Under the pieces are notes generated by a model. It was not told where the DNA came from and did not search any database. It saw nothing but the letters and a program-made list of their open reading frames with translations. This document shows, one piece after another, positions 1 to 12,409 of a DNA stretch of 64,000 nucleotides (its first letter is position 1; each line of letters starts with the position of its first letter). Source of the DNA: Drosophila persimilis (lineage: Eukaryota; Arthropoda; Insecta; Diptera; Drosophilidae); contig NW_020825289.1 of assembly GCF_003286085.1 (NCBI RefSeq), positions 5,828,001 to 5,892,000 on the forward strand, in the 5' to 3' direction. The position numbers and the translations under genes are program-made.

Positions 1-3000
1 TGATTTAGTCTCCAAGGTTTCCAAGGTAATCCTCACTGGCATCACCAAAGTCATTGGACGCGACACAGCCGAGCCCAATGATGTGCAGAATGCGGCATAT
101 TCAGCCCTGGCCCAACATGCCCGTAGTTTCCCTAACGACGTTAATCAGGATTTAAAGCTGGTGCTGGGCTATTTCAACAACCTGGCAAACAGTGAACCGG
201 ACTTGCACTCCTCTATACGGGAGGCTTTAGTCTCCATGGCTCCGGCATTCGCCTGGAAAACAAAGGAGGCCACCGATGCCATGGATGTGGATGATCCTTC
301 CGTGGACCCAACCGAGGTGAAGCTGGATGGACAGCATCATCTGCTGCTGGCCATGCTGCTGGACAACGCCGAGTCGAAGGTACAGATTGTACAGAATGTG
401 ACGAGCGTCTTTCTAACCAGCTGCTATCCGGAGTATTTTGCGCCTGCCAGATACCTGCTGCTGCTCATCGCAGGCGAACGGTAACTGCATATCTTGATTC
501 ATTACGTATCTATGTTTCCTATTGATGTATTTCTCTTTCAACGCTTAGCAATTCTCTGCGTGAGAATGTGACCACCTATCTGTATGGCACCTCGAAGAAG
601 GATCATGTCAACTACAGCCTGATCTCGTCTATTGAGAAGGCGGGAAACCACAGCAACAGCGAAACTATCAGCGACTTCAACCATCTCTCGCTGGAACAAC
701 GCCGTGTGGTGTTGCCAAGTTTTAAGGTAATGATGTCGCATGTCCATGAAATGGCCAACAAGCGACTGAAGAAGAACAGCTCGTGTGTGGTGGTGGGACG
801 TACCAAGCTTCCGTATAGCCTGGAGGTTTATGAAGAGCTGCTTGACTATCTGCGGCTGTGTTTGTGGTACTCGGCTGGGGTTGTGGCTGCTCCGGGCGAT
901 GAGAAGTATACCACCGAATTGCGTGAATATATCAACATCAACTACGATGACGAGGAGGGCAATGCCATCAATCAATATGTTAAGTTTGTACAGCGTGGTG
1001 TAGAGGCCAAGAGAAGTGAGTAATCGAATGGAATCAATGCTATGTTCTACTAACGTTATGTTTTTTCCCAGGTGAATCGAATCTTATCTGTCTGTACGAC
1101 CTGTTGACTGCCGCCCCAGACCTGTTTGCAGCCAAGAACTTGCATCTATTGGAGCCTCTGAGCAACTCCCTGAAGGATGTGTCCGAAACAATGCGGATCC
1201 ATGTATCCCAGGTGTATGCCATTCTGTGGGCCTCAGGCCTCGATGATGATCAATTCGATGAAGAGGTCGCTGAGTGCATGGTCAGCCTCACGCAGAAAAC
1301 CCTGGAGCACAAGCATGGGTGGCTTCTGGTGCTGGGACACGCATTCAATCGAAAGATTGCTATGCTCAAACAGTCGAACACGCCAAAGGATTATTCCACA
1401 TGGCCGCAGTTTATCGAGGCAGTGAAGATTATTTGTAAGTAATCGCTTGAACGCTTGATCGCAAAATAGATATTTTACCATTTATTTATTCTTCCAGCCA
1501 AAAACCTGTGCGAGTCGCAATGGCTGCTTGTTTCGGCTGCCGTAAAATGCTTATCCATGATCGGCAAGGCAGTCCAGATACCAAATGTCAAAGTAGAGAT
1601 TCAAGCGGCCGTCAGCAGCAATGGTGGCGATGACGATGAGGAAATGACCGAACTCCAGAACATTGAGGCTTCCACTAAGCTGCTCATCTTTGGTGTGGTT
1701 TTCCAACTGCTGCGAAGCTCGTCAGCCCGCCAAAAGAATCGGGAGGAGGCAGCCAAATGTCTGGGCTATCTGGGAATCGGCGATGGCGAACACTTCACCC
1801 AGCGCAACCTAGAAAAGTTCCTTACCTTGACCAAGGTACAAAAGGATGCAGCCCTCAATATAGCTATTTCGGAGGCGATTGTGAACACCCTTTGCGGCTA
1901 TGATGTCAACAAGGGGCAACCATCCGAGGAATTTGTAAATGTACATTGCGACGACGCTACCTTTGAGAAGTTCCTTAACTCCCTTATCCGACTGGTCACT
2001 GAGCCCAATCCACACTCCCGTCAGGCCATTTCAGTGTGGCTTCTGGCCGTGGTCAAACACTGCAGCAAACGCCCCGCTGTGCTTCGCAAGAAGGAGCTCC
2101 TGCAATTCGCATTCACCGAGCTTCTATCCGACGATAGTGGTATGTGAAACAACATTTTATACTCTTGAAGAGTGTATGGTCCGGATCTGAGCACAGCTGT
2201 ATGCTAAGCTACCATAGATCTTCGCGATTCGGTTCGTTATTCTTTATTTTAATCTTTTATTGCCTTTAATTGCAGAATTTGTGCAGGATGTTGCCTCGCG
2301 TGGCCTTGGACTAGTTTACACCCTTTCCGATGCGGGCAGTCAAACCGACTTGGCCAACTCGCTGCTGGATCAGCTTATTGGCGGCAAGCGGAAGGTGAAT
2401 CAGGTCTCTGCCGACACCGAACTCTTTGCCGAAGGTATGCTGGGTAAGACCCCGACCGGCGGAAACATAACGACCTACAAGGAGCTGTGCTCCCTGGCCT
2501 CGGATCTCAACCAGCCGGACATGATCTATCAGTTCATGCAGCTGGCAAATCACAATGCAGCGTGGACCAGTAAGCTGGGAGCTGCTTTCGGACTGAAGAC
2601 CCTCTCGGCCGAATCCAAGCAGAAGATGCAACCGTATTTGGGCAAAATTATCCCGCGTCTATATCGCTACAAGTACGATCCTACGCCCAAGATACAAAAC
2701 TCGATGATTTCCATATGGGACACGATTGTCAGCGACTCCAAGGAGGTGACCGAGAAGTATTACTGGGATATCCTGCGCGAGCTGCTAGACAATCTCACCA
2801 GCAAGGAGTGGAGAGTGCGTATCGCCTGTTGTTTGGCCGTAAGGGATCTATTAAAGCGTCCCAATGGCCTAAAGCTTCGATCAGAGGAACTGGTGCGGCC
2901 CATTGGCAGTCCGAGCCGTGTCACGCCCGACGCCATGCAGGTGGACGAGGCGCCCGAACCGGAGCTAAAGGAACTCTGGTTTCAGCTCTTCCGTGTCATG

Positions 3001-5026
3001 GATGACATACACGAGGGTACTCGGGTCACTGCGCATGGCACGGCTTCATTCCTGGGCAAGCTCTGTGTGATCGCAGCCTCCTCGGACCATGGCAAGTCAG
3101 GCACAGCAGTCGCTTCCTCAATTCTTCCCTACCTTTTGGAGACGGGTGTAGGCCACAAAGTCGTCGAGATACGAAAAGTTAGCATTAAAACCATATCAGA
3201 CATGATCGACTCCTCCGGTGCGCTCATAGCCCCGCACCTAGTTACTCTGATTCCCTGCCTTCTGCGCGCCACCGGGGAACTTGAAAACACAAAGCTATCC
3301 TATGTGTCCACACGCCTCGGCGCCAATAACGAGGCCCAGGAGGTGGTCGACACGTTGCGCGCCGAGGCAGCCAAGTCTCACCACACCATGGAGACGATCA
3401 GCAAGTGCGTGCGGTACATCGATTACCCAGTGCTAGAGCGCATGACTCCCGAAGTGCTCGAGCTGATGAAGTCCAGCGTGAATCTCGGCACCAAGATTGG
3501 ATGTGCCCACTTTGTCTGCCTGGTGAGTCAGCCCAAAAGCTAGATGCACTGTTTCCCCGATTACATCGATTCTTATTCTGTTTTTTCAGATCAGTATCCG
3601 CTTGGGCAAGGAGATGACGCCCGTGGTGGGCAAATACCTACGCGCCTGCTTTGTGGGAATCAAGGATCGCAATGTTACTGTGCGGAAGTATAACGCTAGC
3701 GCGATTGGTCATCTCCTGGGACTGGCTAAGGAATCGTCGATCAAGAACTTTTTTGCCAAATTGGATGAGCTGTACTTGGAGCAGCCAAACAACCGCTCAA
3801 TCGCCCTGACCATACAGTCCATCAACAAGCGTCACCACGAACTGCTCAAGGACTACATGGACAGCATGCTCCCGCTGATCTTCTTTGCCATGCACGAGGA
3901 GCCCACAGAGGAGTCGAAAGCCAATGTGGAGCTGTGGAAGGATCTATGGAACGACACTAGCCCCGGCGATGCGGGAATTCGTCTCAATTTGAACGTGATC
4001 ATTCCCAAACTGGAATCGTCGCTAACCGACGCCAGCTGGTCACGCAAGGCACAGGCGGCCAATGCCATCCAGACAATTGCCACCCGTCTGTGCAGCAGCC
4101 TCGAGGAACCGGAGCGAGTCCGTCTCATCCGACTGCTGTTGAGTGGTCTACAGGGACGCACGTTCGAGGGAAAGGAGCGACTACTGCAGGCCCTGGCTGC
4201 TCTCTGCAAGGGACTGGACCGCAACAACGAGATCTGTCCGAGCATTATTGAGGCGGCAATGCGCGAGGCCCGCAAACGGGAGCCAGTTTACCGCACATTG
4301 GCCCTGGCTGCCCTGGGCGACATCTTGGATCAATTGGAGGCTGATCGCTTTGAAGATGTTTACGACATGATCTGGAATCTGCTGGAGAAGAAGGATCTCC
4401 GCGACCCCCAGTCGGATGATGAGGATGAGCCAAGCAAGGATCTAACGGCCGATGAGCGCAACAAGCGAGCGCAGACACTCAACAAACTAAAGGAGGTGGT
4501 CTGGGAGACGCTGGGTAAGTCGTGGCCGCGCCATTCGATCGAGACCCAGCACAGATATCAGCTCTTCTTCGCCGCGAACTGCACCAGCATCCTAAGCGAG
4601 AGCACGCGTCCGGTTCAGGTGAGTCTGCTCGCCGCCCTCACCAAGTACATCGAACGGCTGTACATCTTCGATGAGTCGGCCAAGATACCCGATCTCTCGC
4701 AGATCAATCAAGAGAAGAAGCTCAAGACAGAGACGCCAATCCTGCAGACGCGTGAGGCCATTGTGGGCAAGATTTGCAGCGATGTCCTGGCCGCAGTCTC
4801 TCTGGCCGCTGGTGTCCCGCACACGGGACTCAAGAAGGAGGCCCTCAACATTGTTCTCATGCTCATCAAACGCCTCAGCATGGCAAAAGATCAGCAGCCG
4901 TTGTCCGTTATAAAGCAGAGCTTCGAATCGAATCTAACCAAGTTCCAGCGCGACTCGGCCCCCGAAATCCGTTGTCGTATCAAAGATATTGAGGATAAGC
5001 TCAGCCAGTTGGACAGTGTCAATTAG
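1..5026 (+). CDS. Ecm29: Proteasome adaptor and scaffold protein ECM29 (5' end missing)
   Basis: This is the 3' part of a long HEAT-repeat protein matching ECM29, which binds the 26S proteasome, tethers its core and regulatory particles and checks its assembly. The gene begins before the window; base 2 starts the first complete codon. Exons are 1-480, 549-1015, 1072-1434, 1498-2139, 2276-3522 and 3590-5026, all with GT-AG introns of about 56-140 bp and matching phases. The visible part is about 1,200 residues of paired helices rich in Leu and Ala, with acidic inserts such as DAMDVDDPS and GGDDDEE. It ends DIEDKLSQLDSVN. Identification rests on remembered similarity over the whole length (for example KIIPRLYRYKYDPTPKIQNS). 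AATAAA lies at about 5306. The 136-bp intron at 2140-2275 holds an 'atactcttgaagagtgtat' hairpin like the end of a DINE-1 element. Confidence 0.9.
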
Positions 5027-5406
5027 AACTAAGGATCGATCGATATAATTGTGGGTGAAAGAGAAAGATGCCAGCTCGGCGTAGCTTGGGGTTAAGTCTG
5101 GAAGTAAATCGTGGCTGAATTTAAAAGAGATTCTCCTTTTGGAGAAATATTTATATTATATATGTGTCTGTGTATAAAGTATTCAAAATGTAAAGAAAAT
5201 ATACTTCGCTGTCGAGTGAACGATAATCCATATTTTGTGTGTCTGTTGATCCCTTACTACGGTCGCCACTTAAATTACCCAAAAAAACAAAGGTGTTTCA
5301 TCCAAATAAAACAATTCAATTCAAATATAACTTTTTCATTAAAAATAATACTTTCCCTTTTCCATACCCAAGTATCACAGCCACGCGGTGAAACATTGCA
5401 GTTAAT
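5027..5406. other. Convergent 3' interval of Ecm29 and a P450 gene
   Basis: AT-rich DNA between two stop codons that face each other. It should hold both 3' UTRs. AATAAA at about 5306 on the + strand would serve Ecm29. No coding signal is visible. Confidence 0.5.
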
Positions 5407-6994
5407 TTATAGCTTATCCCTGTAAAATCGCAAATATATCTCATCCTTTGATTCCAGCATGAACGTTTTCGGATTGAATCGTATCTGCGGCACTGTTTGC
5501 TCGCAGACCTCCACCCGGCACAGCCTCAGTATATGGGCCAGACCCAGTTTCAGCTGCAAAGACCCTAGACGACTGCCGATGCAGCCATGGGGGCCAGCTC
5601 CAAAAGGTATATAGGTCATGGGTATGATATCCTTGCTCCTATCTGGATCAAATCGTTCGGGATCAAAGCGGTTGGGCTCGGGCCAATACTGGAATGGAAA
5701 TGTAGGGAGAAGAAGGTGTAACGTGAGTTGAGCATGCGGGAGAGCTTCCCTCAGTTTTCAGCCGTACCTTTTCATCGCGATGCAGTCCCAGGATGGAGAT
5801 GTAGGCAGGCATCCCATTTGGTACCACAAAGTCCACGTGTGGCTGCAGGGAGAATCCATTGGGATCTGAGCTGGTACACTCCCTGTTGATGAAGGCAGCG
5901 GCTGGATATAGACGAAGTGCCTCCAGGCAGACCTTCCGAAGGAAAGGCAGGGTGACCAGCGTCTCATAGGTCAGGGTGGGAGTCAGTGAAAAGGCTTCTG
6001 CCAGCTCCTCTCTAAGACGCTTCTGAAGATCGGGTTGCTTGGCCAGCTCGTAGAGGGTGAAGCCCAGCAGAGCCGAGGAAGTCTCGAAGCCAGCGAGCAA
6101 AATAATGCTCGCTTGAGAGGCGATGAAGTCCGGATGCTGGGCGTAGTGGCTGGAGGGTCGACTGCTCTGAAGATGCAGCAGCTGATCGATGAGATCGCCC
6201 TTGCTTCGCTCCCTAGGATGCCCGACTAAGCCTCGCATGAACTGTGCGTATTCCTCGCTGAACACCTTAGCCCGCAGCAGGTTCGTCCACTGGGGCAAGA
6301 AGAATATGCTCATGAAATCCAGGACCTTCCGAGGATCGGGGTCAAACAACTCCTTGGTCTTCTTCAGCAGCTGGGATTTGCCTCTGCGCAGTCCGCCCAC
6401 ATCCATGCTGTAGAATAGGTTTCCCGTGACATCAGTGGTATATAGCTGACACATTTTACTCAGAGGTAGCATCCGCTCGGACCGGTCTCCGAGCTTCCTT
6501 TGCAGATATTGCTCCAGGTCGATCACCACTCCCATCATCAGAGGGTACATGGACTCGCGCATCCGGCCGCTGGTGAACAGCTGCGCCATCGACTGACGAC
6601 TCTCCCTCCAGTTATGGTACTTGGCCAGCGGCAATGTCAGCGATCCCATGGGATCACCAGCAGCATCTGCCGCCTCATAGCGGTTCAGAAAGCTGTTGAA
6701 ATGTTTGATCAGCACGAGGCGTATCAGCTCCGGATCGCGGACCATCAACGCTGGGGTCTGGAACAGGAAAAAGCCCACTACTTTGGCCTGACCACCGCGC
6801 GGATCCGCATAGATGTTGTGAAATAGATCGCCAAAGGAGATTCGCAACAGCAGCAACTTCCTGAGGTGTCCCAGTGGTGTCCACGCGGAGACGGGCAGGT
6901 GGACGATATTGTGGCGCTCAAAGTAGCTATACCTTTGTCTCAGCCAGAGGTAAATGGAAAGGATGCCGAGCATCAGCAGCCACAATGAAACCAT
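5407..6994 (-). CDS. Cytochrome P450, CYP6-like (A)
   Basis: Microsomal haem-thiolate monooxygenase of 502 aa, the first of three P450 genes here. Exons on the minus strand are 6994-5768 and 5688-5407 (phase 0, GT-AG). The start chosen is the ATG directly before the hydrophobic anchor (MVSLWLLMLGILSIYLWL); an in-frame ATG 36 codons upstream would put a charged leader before the anchor. Visible signatures are the I-helix AGFETSSALLGF, the K-helix EALR, DPERF, and the haem-ligand loop FGAGPHGCIG with the essential Cys. Insect CYP6 enzymes mostly act on xenobiotics or hormones; nothing here shows the substrate. It is divergent to P450 B across 469 bp. The CYP6 clan is a good guess; I cannot choose between subfamilies such as CYP6T and CYP6U. 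Confidence 0.9.
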
Positions 6995-7463
6995 GATGAC
7001 ACTATCAATGAAAAACGACAAAAATTTTCTTAAATCATTATCCGATCGAACTGGCAGCTTGGTATATCCGCAGCATATCAACTGTTCAACTTTTATGTTC
7101 AATATGGCTGACCTTTTTCTGGGATCGCAATTATATTTATAAACAATTAGAGATCCCCCAGATTAGCGACGATACAACTAACCTTGCTCTTCCCAACAAC
7201 AAAAAACTTTACATAACGGGAACAAATAAAAGAATAGAATCCAACCTGATCAGCATCACAAAAACTTATTCTTCGTCCATTCACAAACTCTGAGCTTCAC
7301 AATTCATTCATAACACAGGGCACCATCTTGATGAACCCGCGCTGAGTTCCCGCTACCCAAGCAGCTTCAAAGGCAGCTTCCAAGGCAACTTCCAAGGCAG
7401 CTTAAACCCGTGCTGAGCTCGCTCAGCGCTCGTCAGTAGCTAGAGTAATCTCTCAGGGAGAAC
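6995..7463. promoter_or_regulatory. Shared divergent promoter region of P450 A and B
   Basis: 469 bp lie between the two start codons, so promoter elements of both genes must sit here or in the upstream transcript. The stretch has the 12-bp tandem repeat at 7361-7408, and the phrase ACCCGYGCTGAG occurs on both sides of it (about 7335 and 7406). No clear TATA box was found for either gene. Confidence 0.4.
7361..7408. repeat. 12-bp tandem repeat, four units
   Basis: Four adjacent units of the form GCAGCTTCCAAG, the first and last imperfect, about 55 bp upstream of the P450 B start codon. Confidence 0.8.
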
Positions 7464-9081
7464 ATGGTACTTGGACTTTTCCTGCTCGTGGTCATCTTTT
7501 TGGCCACTATCTGCTTCCTCCTCCAGCAGCACTATGCCTACTGGCGACGTCGAGGAGTACGAGAACTGCGACCCCACTGGATATTGGGCAACCTGGCGGG
7601 ACTGCTGAGCATGAGGGACAGTCCGGCGGATTTTATGGGACAGTTGTACAATCATCCGGATGCACTAAATCAGCCCTTTGTGGGCATACACGTATTCCAC
7701 CGCCCGGCTCTGCTGCTGCGCGATCCCGATCTGATCAAGCGGATCCTGATCAAGGACTTTGGCAAGTTTTCCAACAGATACTCGAACTCCGACTACAAGG
7801 GAGATCCGTTGGGATCGCAAAACATATTCTTCCTGAAAAATCCCGCCTGGAAGGAGGTGCGCTTCAAGCTGTCGCCCTTCTTTACCAGTAACAAGCTGAA
7901 GAGCATGTTTCCCCTCATCGTGGAGGTTGGCTCTAATCTGGACGCCTATCTGCGCGAGCAGCCGCTGCACAACGAACGGACCCGCTGCTTCGACCTGGAA
8001 GCCAAGGAGCTGTGCGCCCTATTTACCACGGACGTGATTGCCTCGGTGGCCTACGGGGTCCAGGCCAATAGCTTCACCCAGCCCAATGGCGAGTTCCGCA
8101 GGCACGGCCGAGCCGTCTTCGAGTTTAGCCTGAAGCGGGCGGCGGAGTTTACGCTGGTCTTCTTCCTGCCGCATCTGGTCCCGCTCTTTGGCTTCAAGGT
8201 GGTGCCTTCCGAGGCTACCCGGTTCCTGCGCAACACCATCAACTATGTAATGGCCGAGCGCGAACGGTCCCAGCAGACGCGAAACGATCTTATCGACATC
8301 CTCATCGAGTTCCGACGCTCCACTCAACAGGCCAGGGCTGCCGGGGATCACGGCCAGTTTGTGTTCGAGGGCGACATCCTAGTGGCACAGGCGGTGCTCT
8401 TCTTTACCGCCGGCTTCGAGTCCTCCTCTTCCACGATGGCCTTTGCCATGTACGAGCTGGCCAAGGATGCCGATATCCAACTGCGTGTGAGGCATGAAAT
8501 CAAGGAGGCTTTGATAGCCAGCGGTGGACAGGTGACCCTTCAGCTGATAGATTCCCTTGAGTACATGCAAATGGTCTTGCTAGAGGTTCTGCGCATGTAT
8601 CCCCCGCTGCCGTTCCTGGACCGAGAGTGCACTGCCGAGGACGAGGATTACTCCCTGACGCCGTATCACGGGTTCCGAGTGCCAAAGGGAATGCCCATCT
8701 ACATACCCTGTTATGCATTGCACATGGATCCCCAGGTGAGCTTTGTCAGCAAAGCAACTGTTCTTTATAGCTGATATTTTTCTTCGTTTGTAGTACTTTC
8801 CACAGCCCCGGAAATTCCAGCCGGAGCGCTTCTCCCCCACCAACCGAAAACTTCAGACTCCCTACACCTACATGCCCTTTGGCCTGGGTCCGCATGGCTG
8901 CATCGGAGAGCGCTTTGGACTGCTACAGGCAAAGGTGGGGCTGGTAAATCTCATGCGCAACCACCAGGTAACCACATCGGAGCGCACTCCGCGGCGCATG
9001 AAACTTGATCCTAAGGCTATAATACTGCAGGCCCAGGGCGGGATACACTTGAGGCTCGTGCGCGATCCTTTGGGTATCTGA
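7464..9081 (+). CDS. Cytochrome P450, CYP6-like (B)
   Basis: Microsomal P450 of 519 aa. Exons are 7464-8735 and 8794-9081 (phase 0); the intron falls before the conserved YFP/YWP motif at the same place as the last intron of the neighbouring P450s, which supports common descent. It has an N-terminal anchor (MVLGLFLLVVIFLATICF), the I-helix AGFESSSSTMAFAMYELA, the K-helix EVLRMYP, PERFSP, and the haem loop FGLGPHGCIG. All catalytic landmarks are present and the reading frame is intact. Substrate is unknown. It is most like P450 C by eye. Confidence 0.9.
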
Positions 9082-9800
9082 TATATATAAATAGTATGTA
9101 TGACTCACCAAGTTTTTTTGGCTCCGGAGCAATGCAGCCAACAGCACCTGAATGAGAACTAAGTCCGAGATTCGCGTGTTCTGTCATTTAAAATTGAACT
9201 GGGAAGCCGAGACTGTCACATCTTGGAGTGCATTTTGATTGGGAAATTGCGTGTCTATCAGTGCAATAAGAAACGCATGCGGCTTGCCGGTTAAATCAGA
9301 TGAGACTACACACATACGAGTATGTACACTCTCTCCACGCTATAGAGATATCAATTCAATCTATCCTCCCTCTCTATAGGCTTTTTCATTCACTTATTCC
9401 CTTCTCTCAGCCTCAGCCGCCTCTATTTTCGTACTACCTAATACTCGCCTAATCCCATTAACAATATAGCGTTTCGAAAACGTTTAAAAGTGCATTCAAC
9501 TAAATTTAGATTATATTTATTTATTGGTGGCGCAGTTTTCCATGTTTTCAAGTTCAACGCACAACCACACAAAGTGAGAGATTAAATGCAATTTGATAAC
9601 TATATTATAATAATTTTGTTTTTCTACTAAAGGCTACTATAGGTCGCTTGTATCCCACGTGCGCCAATCAATAGCACAACATAACCATCTAACAGTTGAT
9701 ATGATTATATGAATTATGTATAATTAGCACACATCACATACCATTCTCTCTGTATATAAAAAATAAGTTCGTACTAGACAAAACTATACTTCGAGTCGAT
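9082..9800. other. Convergent interval between P450 B and P450 C
   Basis: About 720 bp of AT-rich DNA between two facing stop codons. It has short tracts such as 'cacacatacgagtatgtaca'. I see no gene or recognisable repeat. Confidence 0.5.
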
Positions 9801-11516
9801 TTAGTGGACCCGAGCTGCACTCTCCTCATAAAGGCGATCGTTGACTATCTCCAGGTAAATGCCTGTCAGGGACTGCAGGACGAATCCCTTGGGATCGAAT
9901 TTCATTTCCTTTATGGTGTCTGCACACATTTTAACCGAATGATTTTTGAGTATGTGTACCAGTCCCAGCTTGGTTTGCAGCAGCCCAATGCGGCTCCCAA
10001 TGCAGTTGTGGGGACCGGATCCAAAGGGTTGATAGGCCATGGCCACAATGGATTTTCGGTTCTCTGGAGAAAAGCGCTCCGGATCGAACTGTTCAGGTTT
10101 TGGCCAGTACTGCATAAAAGAAAATACATCGAGTTTGCCTAATCACGGATTTATGTAGAACTTCATATTTAAAGTTACCTTCGGATCGTGCTGCAATCCG
10201 TAGATTGGTATGAAGACCGGTGTACCGTGCTCGAACGTAAAGTCATAGTAGGGCTTTAGGGACAGGTCCGGCTGGTCCTTGATGCTGTTGTATTCGCGGT
10301 CAAGGAACGGAAGCACTGGATACATGCGAAGCACCTCATCCACCACCATGGCAAGGTACTCGAGGGACTGAATCTTCTCGTAGGAGAGATTTCCGCCGCC
10401 CTCCACCAGAGCCTCGTTGATCTCCTGGCGCAAGCGGGTTTGCAGATGCGAATTTTTGGCCAGTTCATAGAGGGCGAAGGACATGGTTGAAGACGAGGTT
10501 TCAAAGCCGGCCGTAAAGAATACACCAGCCTGGGCTACCAGGAAATCAAAATTGCGGGCATAGTGTGGCTTGGAGGGCTCCTCGGCCGCTTCCTTGCGGA
10601 GGCCAACTAGGACATCGATTAGGTCGTTTCGAACGAAGCCGGTACGCTCTCGCTCCTCCATGACATGGCTTATCGTACTTCTCAAGAAATGAGCGAATTC
10701 CTGGGTGAAAAACTGTATACGCAGCAGCGACACCAGCTTTGGCAAGAAGAAAGCCACAAAAAAGTCCTTCGCGCGAGAGAGTGTGAAGGTGAACAGCTTG
10801 CGTCCATGGTTACGGAACTCCGCATTCGGATTCTGCAGACTGTTCGCTCGAATACCAAAGGCAATAGTGGCTATACTGTCCGTAGAGAACTGCGCACAGA
10901 CTTCCTTGATTTCGGTGATATACTTCCCTGAATTGCTATTGTTCTGGACATGCTTCTTCAGATGTTCCTCTAGATCGTGAGCTATCTGCATGGAAAAGAG
11001 GCCGAACTGAAATTGAACTGAATCTTACTTTTAAATACATGAGGTATTTACCTCCAGCATCAAGGAATACATTTGCTTAACCTTTCCACTGGTGAAAACC
11101 GGCGTCAACTTCGTTCGGATGTCTTTCCAGTGCGTGTCCCGCACAAAGAATAGATTGTTTGATCCAAGAGGATCGCCATGGGGATCACAACGACCGTATC
11201 GATTGTGGAATCGATTGAAGTCCTTGACCATCACTGACTTGATCAACTCCGGGTCGCGAATGATCAAGCAGGGCTTGTTGAGTGCATATACTCCCACCAC
11301 AGCCTCGTCCTGCATCTTAGGATCGCTGTATATCTCCGACAGATGCAGACCGAACGAGTTCTTAAGCTTGAAAGCGGGCTCTGTGTTGCCGATAATGGGT
11401 GTGGGTGGTATGTAGGGAATGCCTTTGCGCTGCCAGTAGCTGTGGTTGCGCTGGAACCATATGTAAACGGCACTCAAAGCACCCACGATTAGGAAGAGAG
11501 CCTCGGTCAACGCCAT
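9801..11516 (-). CDS. Cytochrome P450, CYP6-like (C)
   Basis: Microsomal P450 of 526 aa in three minus-strand exons: 11516-11052, 10985-10179 and 10109-9801, all phase 0. The last intron is at the position shared with P450 A and B; the first (after MYSLMLE) is extra. Start is the ATG of [20 protein letters not shown], an anchor; another ATG 12 codons upstream lies before a 'ttattttcag' acceptor-like string and may be intronic. I-helix [19 protein letters not shown]-helix [17 protein letters not shown], haem loop [10 protein letters not shown]. Intact. Substrate unknown. Confidence 0.9.
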
Positions 11517-12409
11517 CTTATTGCTGAAAATAATAACGATAATGTCAATCATTTATAATTCTGCTCTTAAGTACCAGGTTGTATGATACGAGTAGGTCAG
11601 TACTATTGTTAATCTTATCGCAGTCGTTTCCAAATGGTTTCTTGAGCCCCACGTCAAGTGTTTTGCTATACTTGTTTACTGCAGATTTAAATTAATTAAG
11701 TACTTTTCCAGGCATAGATATTTCTGATATCTATTCAGTCCTTAGTATATTTTATAGCACCATTCGGAAAGGACTTGCAAGTCATGATGTGTCTTCATTT
11801 TTGTATGGACTTGAATTATTTAACAAAGTTAAACAGTTTTAAACTTTATTGAAATTACAAAATCAACTGGTATCAACTTATACACTTATTGTTTTCGAAA
11901 ACCATTTCCTATTTGAAACTGACCAAATTGGCAACTTGTTTTTTCTCAGTCAAGTATTTTACAAAGTTACAAAGTCTACGCTTTTAACGAAACGACCGAC
12001 AATTAAGGCTTTTCGCACAATACTCAACGCGAATTGGAATTGTGCTGCCATATTTATAGATGATTGTGAGATAGCGAGGAACGAGTATGTACATATGTAT
12101 GACTGACTGACTTTAAATATATTGCTCAAAAACAAACACAGACACTCGATGTCCGCGGAAATGGAAGACATCGTACTTAATGGCTTGGATGGGGCATAAC
12201 ACAATTTTCTGATTACAACCTGTAGAAGTATTGGGTCCATTGTATATGTTGATAACCGAGTTGAGAATGGTAGTGGCTTAGTGGCTAACAACAGCATCGA
12301 TCAATTATTATATATTTAAATTATTGCATGCTTCGGTTTAATTAAATTCTACGCAGAGCCGGTTTTTGACTTTGATGGATTAATCAATGTCAGAGTGTGC
12401 ATAAGCCAG
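11517..12409. other. Intergenic region upstream of P450 C
   Basis: AT-rich DNA between the start of P450 C and the end of the METTL25-like gene, both on the minus strand. Open frames here are short and lack the composition of the neighbouring genes. No promoter motif or repeat was recognised. Confidence 0.4.

Noticed and set aside
5111-5425. 104-codon plus-strand frame after Ecm29
   Set aside because: AT-rich 3' UTR sequence overlapping the P450 A end; no protein-like features.
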